A DNA stretch of 64,000 nucleotides from Phaseolus vulgaris. Lineage: Eukaryota; Streptophyta; Magnoliopsida; Fabales; Fabaceae. The stretch lies in NCBI RefSeq assembly GCF_000499845.2, contig NC_023749.2:31067699-31131698 (forward strand), read 5' to 3'. Below the pieces are notes generated by a model that was not told the origin of the DNA, did no database searches, and worked only from the letters and a program-made list of their open reading frames with translations. The translations under genes and the position numbers were made by a program. This document shows, piece by piece, positions 21,521-34,129 of the stretch (position 1 is the stretch's first letter; the number at the start of each line of letters is the position of its first letter).

Positions 21521-24454
21521 AATGCCACCATATTTTTTACGAATTCGTGTAAGCGCAAAGCCACACTAAATAAATAACATTATTTTCTTCATTTTGCACT
21601 AGGAAAGAATCCTTGCAAATCCTTATAGAGCAAACTCAATCCCCTTCCCTGTAAAAATAGTAAGGTATTTAAGTTATATTATGATATGTACAAACCTTCA
21701 ATTGAACTTATAGCAAAAATAGATAGTGTTATATCTATTATCTTAAGCTTTAATATTAATATCAACTCACAACAAACACTTAGTTGGCTGCTTGAGTGGT
21801 CAGTTATAAGCTGGTTTCTTTATACACTAATTATTTTTTCCCAAACATAAACGAAGTATTACATTGGTTAAGAAAAAATATATTGAATTATCATTTATTT
21901 TTTCAATCAATATAAAAAAGAGAGTATCTTTTTATATCAAATCAATGCTTAATTTATTTATTTTTTCTTTTTTAATATTGATGGTAGTTACATTGATTTT
22001 CAAATTGATGTAAACTATTCATTTTAATAATTTAAAAACGTCTCCCTCAAAATATGTCATATATCTGTTATCATTAGGTGTGATTTACATATATAACGTG
22101 CGTAGGTGTGATGCGAACTATTTAAAAGAAATATAAAAACCAAAACTGAGTCTCTCCTAACATCTTTTTGGATTTTTATAATAATTATAAGTGGTTGAGT
22201 TTTATAAATTCTTTTATATTATTTTTTTCATAATTTTTTTTCCAGCTTTTTTTCTCTGCTAAGTTATTTATATTAGTAGAATAACTTTTTTTTTCCACTT
22301 TATTCATATAGTAAACATAGCGTATTATTTTTTTTACAAAATATATAGACATGAATTAGATTAGATATATTAGTTTTTTCTTTATATATATAATATATAA
22401 AATAATTTAAACAATTAATTTCAATTTCAGCTTCAAATATCAAACCATAAACGGCGCACTTATGGAAACAAAATACCCAAATTAATTTAAAAAACAATTT
22501 TAATCAGTTATCAATTTTCTTTTCCTAATTTTTAATTATATTTTTATATCGATTTATTCTTAACACCCTATTCACATTATTACTTACTTTTTCCAACAAC
22601 TAACATAACTATCTCAGTTATGTCTTCTTTATAATTGGAAGGGCCTTCAAAGATATGGAAAGATATATATTTGTGCAAGCACTTGATAATTTAATAATAG
22701 TTAAGAACTGCTAACCACATAGTGCTGCTTCCTCCAAGAGCCACACATTCATCTAATAATTTAGTTGGTATATTTCATTATCGTATTAAAACCGAATAAT
22801 TGTACAACATCTTTGGAAAAACAATATTCTCTAAAGAATTTCATTTTTTTTTCATAAATTAAAATTAACTTGTACAAGATTTAAAATTTAGAGAAGTCAT
22901 ACTAGCTTTAATTTTTTGACAAGCTTATTTTATTTTATTTAAAGTCTTTATAATGCCAAATATGTGTTTAATTTAAAATAGTTATTTGTAGATTTGAAGT
23001 ATATTTATTATAAATAAAAATGATTTTAATGTATGTTGGCTCTGCGGAATCGAAATGCCAAATTATAAAGATTATGTGGATTAAAAAAATTCCAACACAT
23101 ATAAAACTTGTAAAATAGAAAAATAATTTCAAATTTCAATCACTTGATTAACAGTGTGTGGGATTGATCACAAGTTATATCAGTTAGAGAAATTATTATT
23201 GTCACTATTATTATGCAAACACATTGGTATATTATTATTAATTTCAAAACATATTGGTATATTATTTTATCAACCACACGTATACACAAACAATTAATTT
23301 ATCACTAGAAGCTAGTTATAAAAAAATTGATAAATAATTTATATTAATAAATGACACATTATACAAGTGATTGATAATATATATCTATATGTGAACCAGC
23401 ACAACACACATGTACTCACAGAAATGAGAAACATAATAGATATCGATCACGTAAACAAAATGCAAGGCAAAAAGAATGTGGGTCCCAAACATTATTTCAT
23501 CATCTTACATAAAAAAAAACTCATAATTTTTTTTTGTAAAAGTATAATTATTACGAATAATAATATTTTTTAAAAAGGACTTCTATATTTAAAATTTTGT
23601 AATCAGAATTTCAAAGATTAAATAAATAAAATCATAAAATTTGAAATAATTTTATATATTTTCAAAAATTTAAATATTTTATATATATTTGAAAAAATTA
23701 TATATCTTTATTATTTGATGGTGAAATAAATAATAAATAAAGTAGGTATGATGCCGAATCGAGCCAATTTAGTGCAACATTCAACTTACCATATTAAATA
23801 AGAGGATACAAGTGACAGATAAATTAGGTATGATGCATATGCCAATTTAGCAATTGCCGCACCATCAACTTTCCTATTCAAAAATACAGAACTTCTTTTC
23901 CATATCATTATTTATATTTAAATAAATTATTCCTTTAACCTTTTTTAATATTCTTAGTGGCTAATTTAATTATTGAATTATGAAATATTGTCAATTAATT
24001 ATTAAAAACAAAAAAAAAACTTATTTAAATCTTAAACGTATTCGGTGATTAATTACTATTCACCCGGACATATTTGTGAAAATTGCATTTGTTTGTTTCT
24101 GATTCATGCAAATGTGTTCCGCGGTGCATTGCGATAATAGAGAAGAAAGATAGTTGAATTTTCTTATTTTACTTTGTTACCCGGTTGTTTATTCACTTTC
24201 AAAATCGTGAGGCTGTGGTTGAAGGCTGTGCCATGGTGGTTTGTTTCTCTTTGGTGTTGTTTTCAAGTAAACATTCATGCACAAATAGACTAAAAACACA
24301 ATGAGTTTGCCTTCATTTTTTGTGGATAACCGATGTTGAGTGTGCCAATAATTGATGTTGTTCCATTTTTTCTTGATAATCGATGTTGGCTAGTTTTTCA
24401 CGGAAAATTAATGTTATTTGCAACCAAAATCAATTTTTGTGATAATATGAATTT
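21521..24454. other. AT-rich intergenic DNA
   Basis: Nearly 3 kb of low-complexity AT-rich sequence with short open frames only and no protein, RNA or terminal-repeat signature that I can recognise. Words such as GATCGATTATC and TTGATGTTG recur near 24330-24400. Confidence 0.5.
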
Positions 24455-25198
24455 TGTTCTCGCCGGTTGACCTCAGGTTGACTGGATGGGCAAGCTCCAT
24501 CTCTAGTCTGTCTCCTCCTGGCGCACTAGAACAACCCTCCATTGAGACAGGGAGGTTGTACCTATTGATAACATACTAAATAATAACCAGTTTCAGTCTC
24601 TAGTACTCAGAAACAACCTTCCTTTACTGGGGTCTCAAGCCCCTTTTATACTTATTCATCTAACGAGAATATAATTTCTACTAAAACATAAAATAACAAC
24701 AGAAAACCACTGTTCATGGGCACCACTTATCTTTAGGTACTAACAGCATGAACAAAAATTAACATGTGCACCATTATTTTTGGGTGCTCCTCTTTTATTC
24801 TCAACAACTATTAATTAATATGTAACTAACATGTATTAATTAATATATAACTAACTTGCATATTATCACAAGAGATAAAATATCTCTGTTTAACATGTTC
24901 ACCCATTATTCTGTAGGTGCCCTAATTCTTCATGTGTCATGCATGCAGCTTTTTCTGAAAACCCTAGAGCTCTTGGGCCTTAGCGCCTTCAAGGAATATT
25001 TACTTGTGCTAGACCCGAATGTACTATACACACCAGATGCATGAATTCTCCCGTAAATTAGGTCTTTCTTTATATAAGTTTCAACACATACGATCTCTAG
25101 GCTCCCGCTTACGTAGCCCACCATCGCGACCAGTCCACCGAGCCGATCTACTCCACAGGTGCCGATGTCTGATGCGATGTCCGAGGTCTGGCAGTACA
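24455..25198 (-). mobile_element. solo LTR, Tat-like, minus orientation
   Basis: The plus strand begins TGTTCTCGCCGGTTGACC, resembling the Tat LTR start TGATCCTGCCTGTTGACC, and ends GGCAGTACA. ATTT lies on both sides (AATTT left, ATTTT right), a near-perfect target duplication. Read on the minus strand a TATATAAAG box lies at about 25067-25075, in the expected LTR position. No internal region is present. The exact end may be off by one base because an A is shared with the duplication. Confidence 0.7.
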
Positions 25199-25907
25199 AT
25201 TTTACTTTAATTATTTTAATCCAAACAATCTCACTTTCTTCACACTTTTTCCTTTAAGTCATCTCAAATTTACTCCTTAAAATTCATTCAGTCAATAAAT
25301 AAAAAGTTCACAATAGATTTCTAAGATAATTTTATCTTTACAATATAATTTTAAAGATTAACTTAACTTTAAAGAAGAAACTGTTTATTATTAAGTTATA
25401 ATATAAAAGGACTAATTTATATTTTTTTTTATATTTAAAGATTAAATAAAAGTTTTCACTTTTTGACACTTCTACACATTATGGATAATTGGTTTCATTA
25501 TTGTATAAGAGAAATGACAATGACATTTCTTATTCTTATTCACATTTGAAATATAAGCAGACATGAGATTTTTATGTGATTGATTTTCTTGTTTCCATAT
25601 ACAAGAGTACCTTTACCGAGCAAAGGAAAATGAAAACTCGAATTAAATATCCCCAGATACCAATAAGAATTAACAAATCCCCATATTTCTATTCACACAA
25701 TTACTTAATCAATTCTCATATTTGCTTTCTTAATAGGAGATGAAGATTATAAATTCCATCATGTGTCCCTTCTCTAATCTAAACATTTTCTTTACCAAAA
25801 GGTGCATGAAAATGAAAATAACTCTATTTGAAAACTTATTTTTGTATTAAAAGGCACCTAATTTGATGATCAAACTGGAATTGCATGCCTCCAGTGATGA
25901 CGAAAAT
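25199..25907. other. intergenic, 3' flank of the alcohol oxidase gene
   Basis: AT-rich, no coding signature. It contains the 3' UTR of the minus-strand oxidase gene near 25850-25907; no polyadenylation site could be fixed. Confidence 0.5.
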
Positions 25908-28900
25908 TCAAGGAACTTCTGAGATTTGACCTCTTCCAAGGTAGTCTACTATTCTATTAGAGATACAGTATGCAGTTGATTGGATTGTGATCATGGGATT
26001 GACTCCTACTGCAGTAGGAAGCACACTAGCATCACAAACAAACAACCCTTCAGCCTCCCATGTCTCTCCATTTTCATCAACTGCACCTTCTTTTTCATTG
26101 ACCCCCATTCTGCAGCTCCCCATTTGATGTGCAGAACTATACAAGTTCCATTTATCACCTGGTGAAAGTGCTCCCTCCATTGGACACACACTGTCCAAGA
26201 ACTCTTGCACCTTATCTTCACTAACGCCACTACACCTGAGTCTCTGGCCATCACTTCTGTGTGTGCCTACCTCAACTGCTCCTGCAGCTATTAGAATCCT
26301 CAGTGCTTGTTGCATGCCAGCCCTCATGTTTTCTCTGTCAATTTCATTCAACTTGTAGATGATCCTTCCTTCTGATGTCACCTGTCCACAAGCCATGTCT
26401 CTTATAATTGTGATTAAATGGGCAGTTCTGGGGTAATTCAGCATTCTTTCTTTGAAGTCTAGTCCTGACTCCCAAGGAAAAAGTGCAGCAAAGCATGCTG
26501 GTCCTAACGAAGGGGTTTCAATTATGGCTCTTGAATCGGATTTGGAGTCTGTTGATGGCACTTTGTGGACTGAAGTTATTATACCTCCCTCATAGACTTT
26601 GCCCTTAAATTCTGAATTATTTGATTCTGGGAAGTATCCCCATGTCATTAGGACAGGGTGGAGATGGAGGTTCCTACCAATGTTCTTATTATGTAGTCCA
26701 CTAGAGATTAATAAAGAGGGTGTCAAAAGTGCCCCACCAGAGGAAATTGTCACTTTAGCCTCAATTTGTAGCTTCATTGTGACTACTTTGTTCAAGACTT
26801 TTGCCACCACTCCCAAGCATTTCTTCTTTCTGCCATTTCCACTCCTGTTGCTTTCCAACAATAACTTCTCAGCTTTGCATCCTGTTATTATTACTGCACC
26901 TTTGTCAACTGCATCTACAAGCCAAGTAGCTTGAGTCCCTTGTTTCTCTCCTTTTGGACAGCCATAACCACATGAGCCACAGTAATGATTACCTGAAGAG
27001 TTTCTTGCCACATAGTCAACTTTGAGGCCAAGATTCTGACACCCTTTTCTCAGCACTTGATTTTGGAATCCCTCTTGTGTACAGTTTTCTGTGACTCCAA
27101 TCCTTTCACATACAGTCTCCATTGCAGAGAGATATTCTTGGCTTGAAAAGAAGGGAAGCTTGTGGCCCTCAGACCAGTCTTTCAGCACCTTGTGTGGTGT
27201 TTTAATGCAGGCTGACCAATTAACAGCAGAGCCACCACCCACTGTTGATCCTGCCAAAATCAGTACTCTGGAGTCCGCAGAAGCAAGGATCCCTCCAGTT
27301 TCATATAGTTGCTTCATGGAGGGACCTTCTAGAGATGAATAGTCCTGAGGAGAAAAATAGTTTCCTTTCTCAAGAACAACCACCTTGTGGCCAGCACTTG
27401 AAAGAACAGCAGCTGCAACACCTCCACCACAACCAGACCCAACAACTACTGCATCACATTTGACTTTGAGGATGTTGCTTTTGAAGTCCAGTGTAACATT
27501 GAGGCCTTTCTTGGCCAGAGATTGTTGAAGAGTTGAATCAGATTCATGCATGGTTTCTATAGTCCCCTTTTCAAGGGGCCTATTATTGGAGACATTATTC
27601 TGTTTCTCATTATCTGATACCTCATATCCAATGGCTTTCCATGCTGGGTTATCACCATTTTCATCAACCTGCAAAAATTTCAAGAGATTGTCTATAACTT
27701 TAATCTCAATAAAAAAAATATTTACGGAAGAACTTAGTTTAGAAAAACACTAACAAGCCTAAATAAAAAGGAGACGAAATAAAACAAATGAGGGAGCAAG
27801 AGTATTTGTTTGGTAGAGAAATGTTATAATGTTATAGGAAATCATTAGTGCAGATGACAAGTAACAATTAATAAGAGAATTTTGGACAAAGGCTGAACAA
27901 TACCATAGAGAAAAAAGAATAAAGGCACAAGACTTTGACATAAACAAATGCCAGTCTAATAGGTGTGAGGAACCTATGCTTTAACCACTTCTGCACAATC
28001 TTTTCTCTCTTCTCCAAAGACATGTTTGAAAAGTTGTTGATATATGGCCATTTCTCACCAAGACAGAGGAAACCACAAAGCAACAAGGTGCCCAACCTTG
28101 TAGCCAGCATCCATAAAACCACTCTTACCAGTATTAGTGCTTCAATTAAGCTCGTATTTGTGAGCAATTCAGCAACCTGTTACCATTGAAAATAAAATAC
28201 GATATATGAGAGATATGAAGATTGCCGACAAAGGATTACTCAACTAATCTAACAAATATTACTGTGCTGGTTCAGTTTTAAAGAGTTTTTTAAAAAAATT
28301 TCCTCTACCATATATGAGAGATATGAAGAATACCCATTTATTTATTTTTATCTAATTACATGTTATTTTTTGGGGAAAAAAAACAATAAAATTAAATCAA
28401 ATTTTTAATATTTTAATAAAAAAAGTTAATGTCTAATAAAATAAAATAGATATCAATAATACTTTTATAACAGTTGCACTTAAAAGTATAATAAATTGAT
28501 TTCAGAAGTATAGGGTCTAGACTAAATATTAGTTACCTTGGTCCCTATCACCACTAGAATCTTAACTTCGGAAGCTTCATTATGGCAGCAAGTGGTTTTG
28601 AATGAAAAAAATAGAGTTAAATATATCGAACCAAACGATACAGTGGATATGGTTCAATCCGTACTGGGATAACATTCTAAAACAGGGGATTTCTTATATG
28701 TGCTCCAGAAAAATGGTATGCACTAGTATTTAGGATACAAACTCATCCTAACTTTTTTTTTCTGCAATTTTTCACAAGTGTGTGAATGCCACTCAAGTAA
28801 GTAAAACTGATGGAAAACAGTATTCTTTCAAGTGCATGACAAGGACAGACAGAGACAGTAATGAGTAGCTGCGACAATCTCAGTTATTATGAGTTACTTT

Positions 28901-29823
28901 TTTAAGGTATAAGGTCAAATGATATCGCCAACTCATTTAATGATTTACATATTCAGTTACGTGTATCAATCCTTGTACTTCAATCTCATACCAGAGGTGA
29001 ATTTCAATCTGCATTTTGAAATTACTTTCTTTCCCTTGTTATGAGTTCATGAAGGTACACACACATTCAGAGAATGCAGAACTGCAAGGATTTGAGAAAT
29101 TAGCATATGGGAACCATGTGGGTCCCACTTACACACTCCAGCTGTTTCTTGTCAAGAGTAATTTCTTGCAAATCAGAGAAGGAAAACATGTGATGAAGAA
29201 ACTGTTAATTCAATACTATACTTGTATACTAATAATAATCCTATAGAATAAATTGTATCTTAATTTTTTTTAATTTTTAATTTTAGATATCATGAACTCT
29301 TTAAATGCAGATAGAGTTCATCAGTTATAAGAACAGAACAACGAAAATGATCATCATTTTTAAAATATATAAACTAAGATCAAACTTCGGTCAAATTGAG
29401 TTTAGTCCTAAGCTCTTCAAACACAGACCAAAAATTCTGTAATTATCAAAAACTCAGCAACCAAACAAAAACATCTGTTTTAAATATGAAAACCAAGATC
29501 AAATTTGACAGAAAATTACGACAACAAATGTATATGTTTTCCAGTACAAGACATATATATACCTCATGAGGGATTGGATAGCGAGAACCAGAAATGTCAC
29601 AGAAGGACTGCAGAAGCTTGGTGTCGTCATCACCAGCTTGGTCTTCTTTTCTGCTCTTGAAAGCATCCATAGGCAAAGGAGGCAACACAACCTCACACAT
29701 GCTTGCCAGTGACTCCATTTCAGCTGCAGAAAATCCATGTTTATACTTGCTATGCCCTCTCCCTCCCCTTAACAGTGGATGAAACTCCCTTCTCATATTT
29801 CTCTCTTTTTTCTCAGTGATCAC
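25908..29823 (-). CDS. FAO: long-chain-alcohol oxidase (FAO), three exons
   Basis: Exons 29563-29823, 27904-28176 and 25908-27668 (minus) have GT-AG introns in phase 0 and give about 764 residues, normal for plant FAO proteins. These membrane-bound GMC-type flavoenzymes oxidise long-chain fatty alcohols to aldehydes with O2. Exon 1 encodes [18 protein letters not shown]; exon 2 is hydrophobic ([14 protein letters not shown], then [17 protein letters not shown]) and should anchor the protein. Exon 3 has the FAD loop VVGSGCGGG (about residue 255), [12 protein letters not shown], a Cys-rich CGSCGYGCP stretch, and the GMC active-site pair His (SSAHQMG, about 692) and Asn (GVNPM, about 735). The frame is intact with no stop, so the gene is probably functional. 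A second ATG at 29796 ([12 protein letters not shown]) may be the true start. Confidence 0.93.
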
Positions 29824-32249
29824 AGATGATATTGATCACAAGCTTAGTATGCTTTACCACCTTATGCCAGGTTTAGTGAACTATGTCTATGAACATGCAC
29901 ACACATATATATATATATAAACATAGAATTAGAGAATATAAATTGGGAAGAAAATGGAAAAAAGGTACACAATATATAGTTGATCATAAAGTTATTTTTG
30001 TTTTTTATCATGTTACTTCATTGTTGTGTACTTTTGGGTTGCGGGGGCATTAGGGTCATTTAACTTCGGTAGTTGTGTACATCACATGTGGAAATTTGCA
30101 CTCTTGGATAATTTGGGTACCATGGAACTAAATTGGTCTACCCAACCATTAGATATAGACATTCATTAATTAATGAATTATGAATTTTACACTTATCATT
30201 AAATAATGCACATGCTGCCATTTAAAGAATTTGTTTTGTATCTTTTCACTACCAGCTTCTAATATAGACATTTATTATTGAATTATTTAATTAAAGAATG
30301 CTTTTTATATCTTTTACTAATTACCAGTTACTGAAAAAACCTTTTAGAAAATAGTAAATATTTTTAGCTATTTAAAACTTTGGTCCTTTAATTCTTAATT
30401 TCTAACTCTGATCATTTAATTTTTTTTCTATCATGATTTATGTTTCAAAATTTTAAAACATCTCTCTAATTTTGGTCCCATCCTCGCTTTTGCATATGCT
30501 TTTTTTATATTTAATTAATTTTTTTATGAAAACTTAAATAAAAGAGTAAAGAGATACCATTCTATAATTTTTTGTACCATTTTAAGTAAAAATATATTTT
30601 CTTCAAATTAAAATAATTTTATTATTTGGCAAAACATATAATTGTATAGTCTTTCTATTTACAAGTAAATGCATAATTCCTAAATTTAAAATTATTATTT
30701 ACGTTTTTTACTTTTTTAAATATATTATTTTAATATAATAGAAGTGCGGAAAGAGTGGAACATGTTCTCTTGTTTGTTGTAAATAAAATATTAAGATTAG
30801 AATTTAATCCAACCAAAATAAAAAACATCAGAAGTTGATGATTTAACAAAAAAATACATTTTTTTTAAATGTGAAAATTAAAATTACTGAAAAAAGATCA
30901 GAAAATCGTGTATAAAAATTAAAGAGTGCTACCAATTAGCCAATTTTTTCTTTTTATCTTCTTAATTACGACTTTACAATACCATATTTCATTTATACAT
31001 TATTCAATCTCATTTTGTCAAAACCACCCTTGATTTATCCGGTTGACTAGTTATATAATTTTTTAAATATTAGTAATAGATAAAGTTGTGAATATTCCTA
31101 GTTAAATTTTTTTTAACAAAACTAAAGTATAATATCTTTGATATTTATATTCCTGTTAATTGAAATTTCCCTCTGAAAAGTTACCAATTACATTTTTTAT
31201 CAGTAATAAAAAATAAATAAATGGAAACCACTTCAGGGTTGGTCAAACCCGAAAAATTACCAGATTGCGTCTTAACCATAGAAAAATGTGATATATTTTT
31301 TTTATTTTCAAATAGTCGTAATTGAAGTAAGTTTTCTCATGTTTTTACTAATGCTAGATGAGTTTTCAATAATTTATTTTTTATTTTATTTTTTTGAAGT
31401 TAAAAAAAAATAAAAAATAGTGAGATAAAAAATGAAGTATAAAACTAAAAAAAAAAAATCTTTTCGTCGGAGAACAACGAAATATAACAAACTTCTTGTT
31501 AATGAAAAACAATAGAAGTATTGTAATTAAAAGAAAGATAAAGGAGGTGTAGAGGTAACTGAATTTATGTTTCAATTAAGATTATTTTAAATTTAAAAAA
31601 AATTAAAACTAAATTTTTATAATTAATAGAAGTAGAGGAGAAGTTATGGAGGGAGAATTTGACAATAATAATAATAATAATAATAAAATAAAAAAATAAA
31701 AAAAATTTAGACAATGTTTTAAATTTGGACCCCTAAAGTTATTTATATGCAACTTTTACAGTAGACTAAAGATTCGACTTTTTATTTTCTAGCTTTTAAC
31801 AAGGAAAATGTATTTGATTTTTCGTCGGCGTAATATTTGCTGCTAATAACGGAAGTGAATAAATTAATTGCTTCTTCTAAACGTGCGTTTTAACTTCTGA
31901 CACGAATCTGACTTTTCTAATCAAACATAAAAAAGTTAATAATCAATTGTTAGAAGAAAAAATAAATCATTAGTATTTTTATGTATTAATATATTCTACA
32001 TGTGTATAAAAGTAGAACCTAATTAGTTGATTATATAAACTTACAAAATCATCTATTTTATTGTAAACTTAATAGAAGGTCTCAACAAAGTATTTAATAT
32101 TTTAAAATATAATTTAAAAATAACAAAAATATATATAAATATATTTTTTATAAAAAAAAGTGTAAACTAAAATTTTAATCTCTTTTATATATTACTCATT
32201 CACTTCAACCTATATTTGTTCATCTATATAGTTAAAATATTTTTTCAAC

Positions 32250-32285
<36 letters not shown>

Positions 32286-32354
32286 GGAAATGTTTTATTA
32301 ATAATTAAAAAATGTTCAATTCCATCAAACATAATCATAAAAAAAAATCATATA
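29824..32354. other. AT-rich intergenic DNA upstream of FAO
   Basis: It includes the FAO promoter side (29824-30300) with no obvious TATA-gene arrangement, a short TA repeat at 29908-29923, an AAT microsatellite at 31663-31685, and a TA repeat at 32256-32281. No coding signature was recognised. Confidence 0.5.
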
Positions 32355-32500
32355 CACTAATAGAAAAATGACATTTTATGATGATTATTATGATGATTAT
32401 ATACTTACCCATCATAATAAGTCATATACATATATTTGTAAATATGAATGAAATTTACTATGAGTTTCAAGTTTTGAGCATCATAAAAAGTCTATTCTAA
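32355..32500 (+). repeat. possible CACTA terminus with subterminal repeats (Tgm-like)
   Basis: CACTAATAGAAAAATGACA at 32355 differs by one base from the soybean Tgm-type terminal repeat CACTATTAGAAAA. It is followed by two direct copies of TATGATGATTAT and inverted copies in CATCATAATAAG and GCATCATAAAAAG, the layout of a CACTA end. No matching right end or transposase was found, so this may be a fragment. Confidence 0.45.
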
Positions 32501-34129
32501 ATAATATTTTCAATTTTTGGATTACACTATTTTCTTCTTCCTCTCTCGATTCTCTTTTCTTGACGACGATGCTCCTTCTCTTTCGTTCTTTGGCCCATAA
32601 TGCCAAGACGCTCATATTCTTCCAACCCAGGTATTATTTTCATCCAACTTATTTTTGTTTGAATTCGTTTTGGGAGTCTGTCTTGGAACGCTCCTTTTCT
32701 AGTCCCTTATCGAGACTCAAACAATGGCGCTTGGGGAAGACAATGTCGTTTTCGGTGTGCACCATTCCCATTTCTTTCTCTCTTCTCGTTCATCTTTGCT
32801 AATTCAAAAAAAAAATCATAAACAAAGTGCAACCCATAAAATGTACAATCCTAAAATCAACTTACATCATGTGGTATTCAGAGCATGGTTGTAATTGTGC
32901 TTATCTTTTCTGAGTTGATTTTCTACGCTTTAAAATTCCAACACATTTTAATTATGGATTTATCTTCCAACAATTTAAATTATGCTTTACAATTTAACAC
33001 CTTTCAATTCAATCTTTAAATTCATTGTCTTTTACAATTCCACTTTTTATTCATTACGCAATTTAAATTCTGCTTTTAAATTATTTTGTGTCATCTTTTC
33101 TTTACCTTACCTATTTTGCTTGAGTCTTATGTTCTTAGTGTTCTAGGAGTATTTAAATCCATTATGCTTATTTTAATTTTAACTGTGAAGAGCTAAAAGT
33201 AATTACAATTTGTTTAAGTGGTAATTGATTTAGTTCCAAACAAACAATTCAAGTGATCATATGAATTGAATCCCAATCATTTACAAAAATTGAAAGTGAA
33301 TTAAAAAAATATGCAAAGTCAAGAATGTTGACATTTTAAATCCATAAAAACAAAAACAAAGACAAAATCAATTTGAATACAATTCACATTTCAAGTTTAA
33401 AAGTGCTAAAAATGATTCTTTTTATGTTGCAAATTGTTTTCATATGTGTGGAATTTTATCCTTCTTGGATTTATAATTTCTAAGAAAATTAAAACTTCAC
33501 AGTTAAAAGTTTAAGTAAGTTTATTTGAGTCTTCATAAGTACTTTTCTTGTTTGTCTTGTTAAAAGTTTTGTCATCCGCTAAATTCTAATTTGGTTAAGC
33601 TTTCTTTTATCTTTTCTTGCTTGTCTTCAAATCTTTCTTTAGTTTTGTTAGGATTTCTTTGGTGATCAAGTGATAAGAGCTTTGACCTCTTTCACTTGAA
33701 GTGTTGCTACCAAGTATAGACCCATTGGCGTTTTTGAAAACCTTTCTTGAGTGATTCTACCATTTTTTCCATCCTTTATTAAATAGTCGAGTGATACACA
33801 TGAGTGGGTGCATTATTTGTTGTTAGAAACTAATTGTTTAATTTTTGTTGTGCGCAAATATGCATCATTTATCTTCAGGGTAATCTTCCAAACCACAATA
33901 TCCTCAAAAGACACGTCTTTTGGGGTAGCTAGAGGATACCAAGAGAAGCTTGGCCCACAAGGAAGAGAAAATGTGACAACTAATGAAAAGGATGCAAAGG
34001 CTAGAGGATACAAACGAGACAAAACCACGAAAGGAGATGAGAGCCTAAAAGAGATACAAGACATTACATGCACTATGAAAGTCAAAAAGAAGAAGATTGG
34101 AGAGTGCAAAATTATGAAGTTAGGCGCCA

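Noticed and set aside
21594..21606. CACTAGGAAAGAATC as the CACTA end
   Set aside because: A right-hand terminus on the plus strand should read TAGTG; this word has the wrong orientation and no partner at the left end.
31381..31575. Phe-rich 64-codon frame
   Set aside because: It arises from poly-A/T tracts and has no supporting signal; the same holds for frames at 22300-22497, 27759-27947 and 39245-39439.
33130..33145. TTCTTAGTG as the right end of the Tgm-like element starting at 32355
   Set aside because: Beyond TTAGTG it does not match the complement of the left end, and the segment contains a gypsy leader; 39725-39740 (GCATTAGTG) was rejected for the same poor match.
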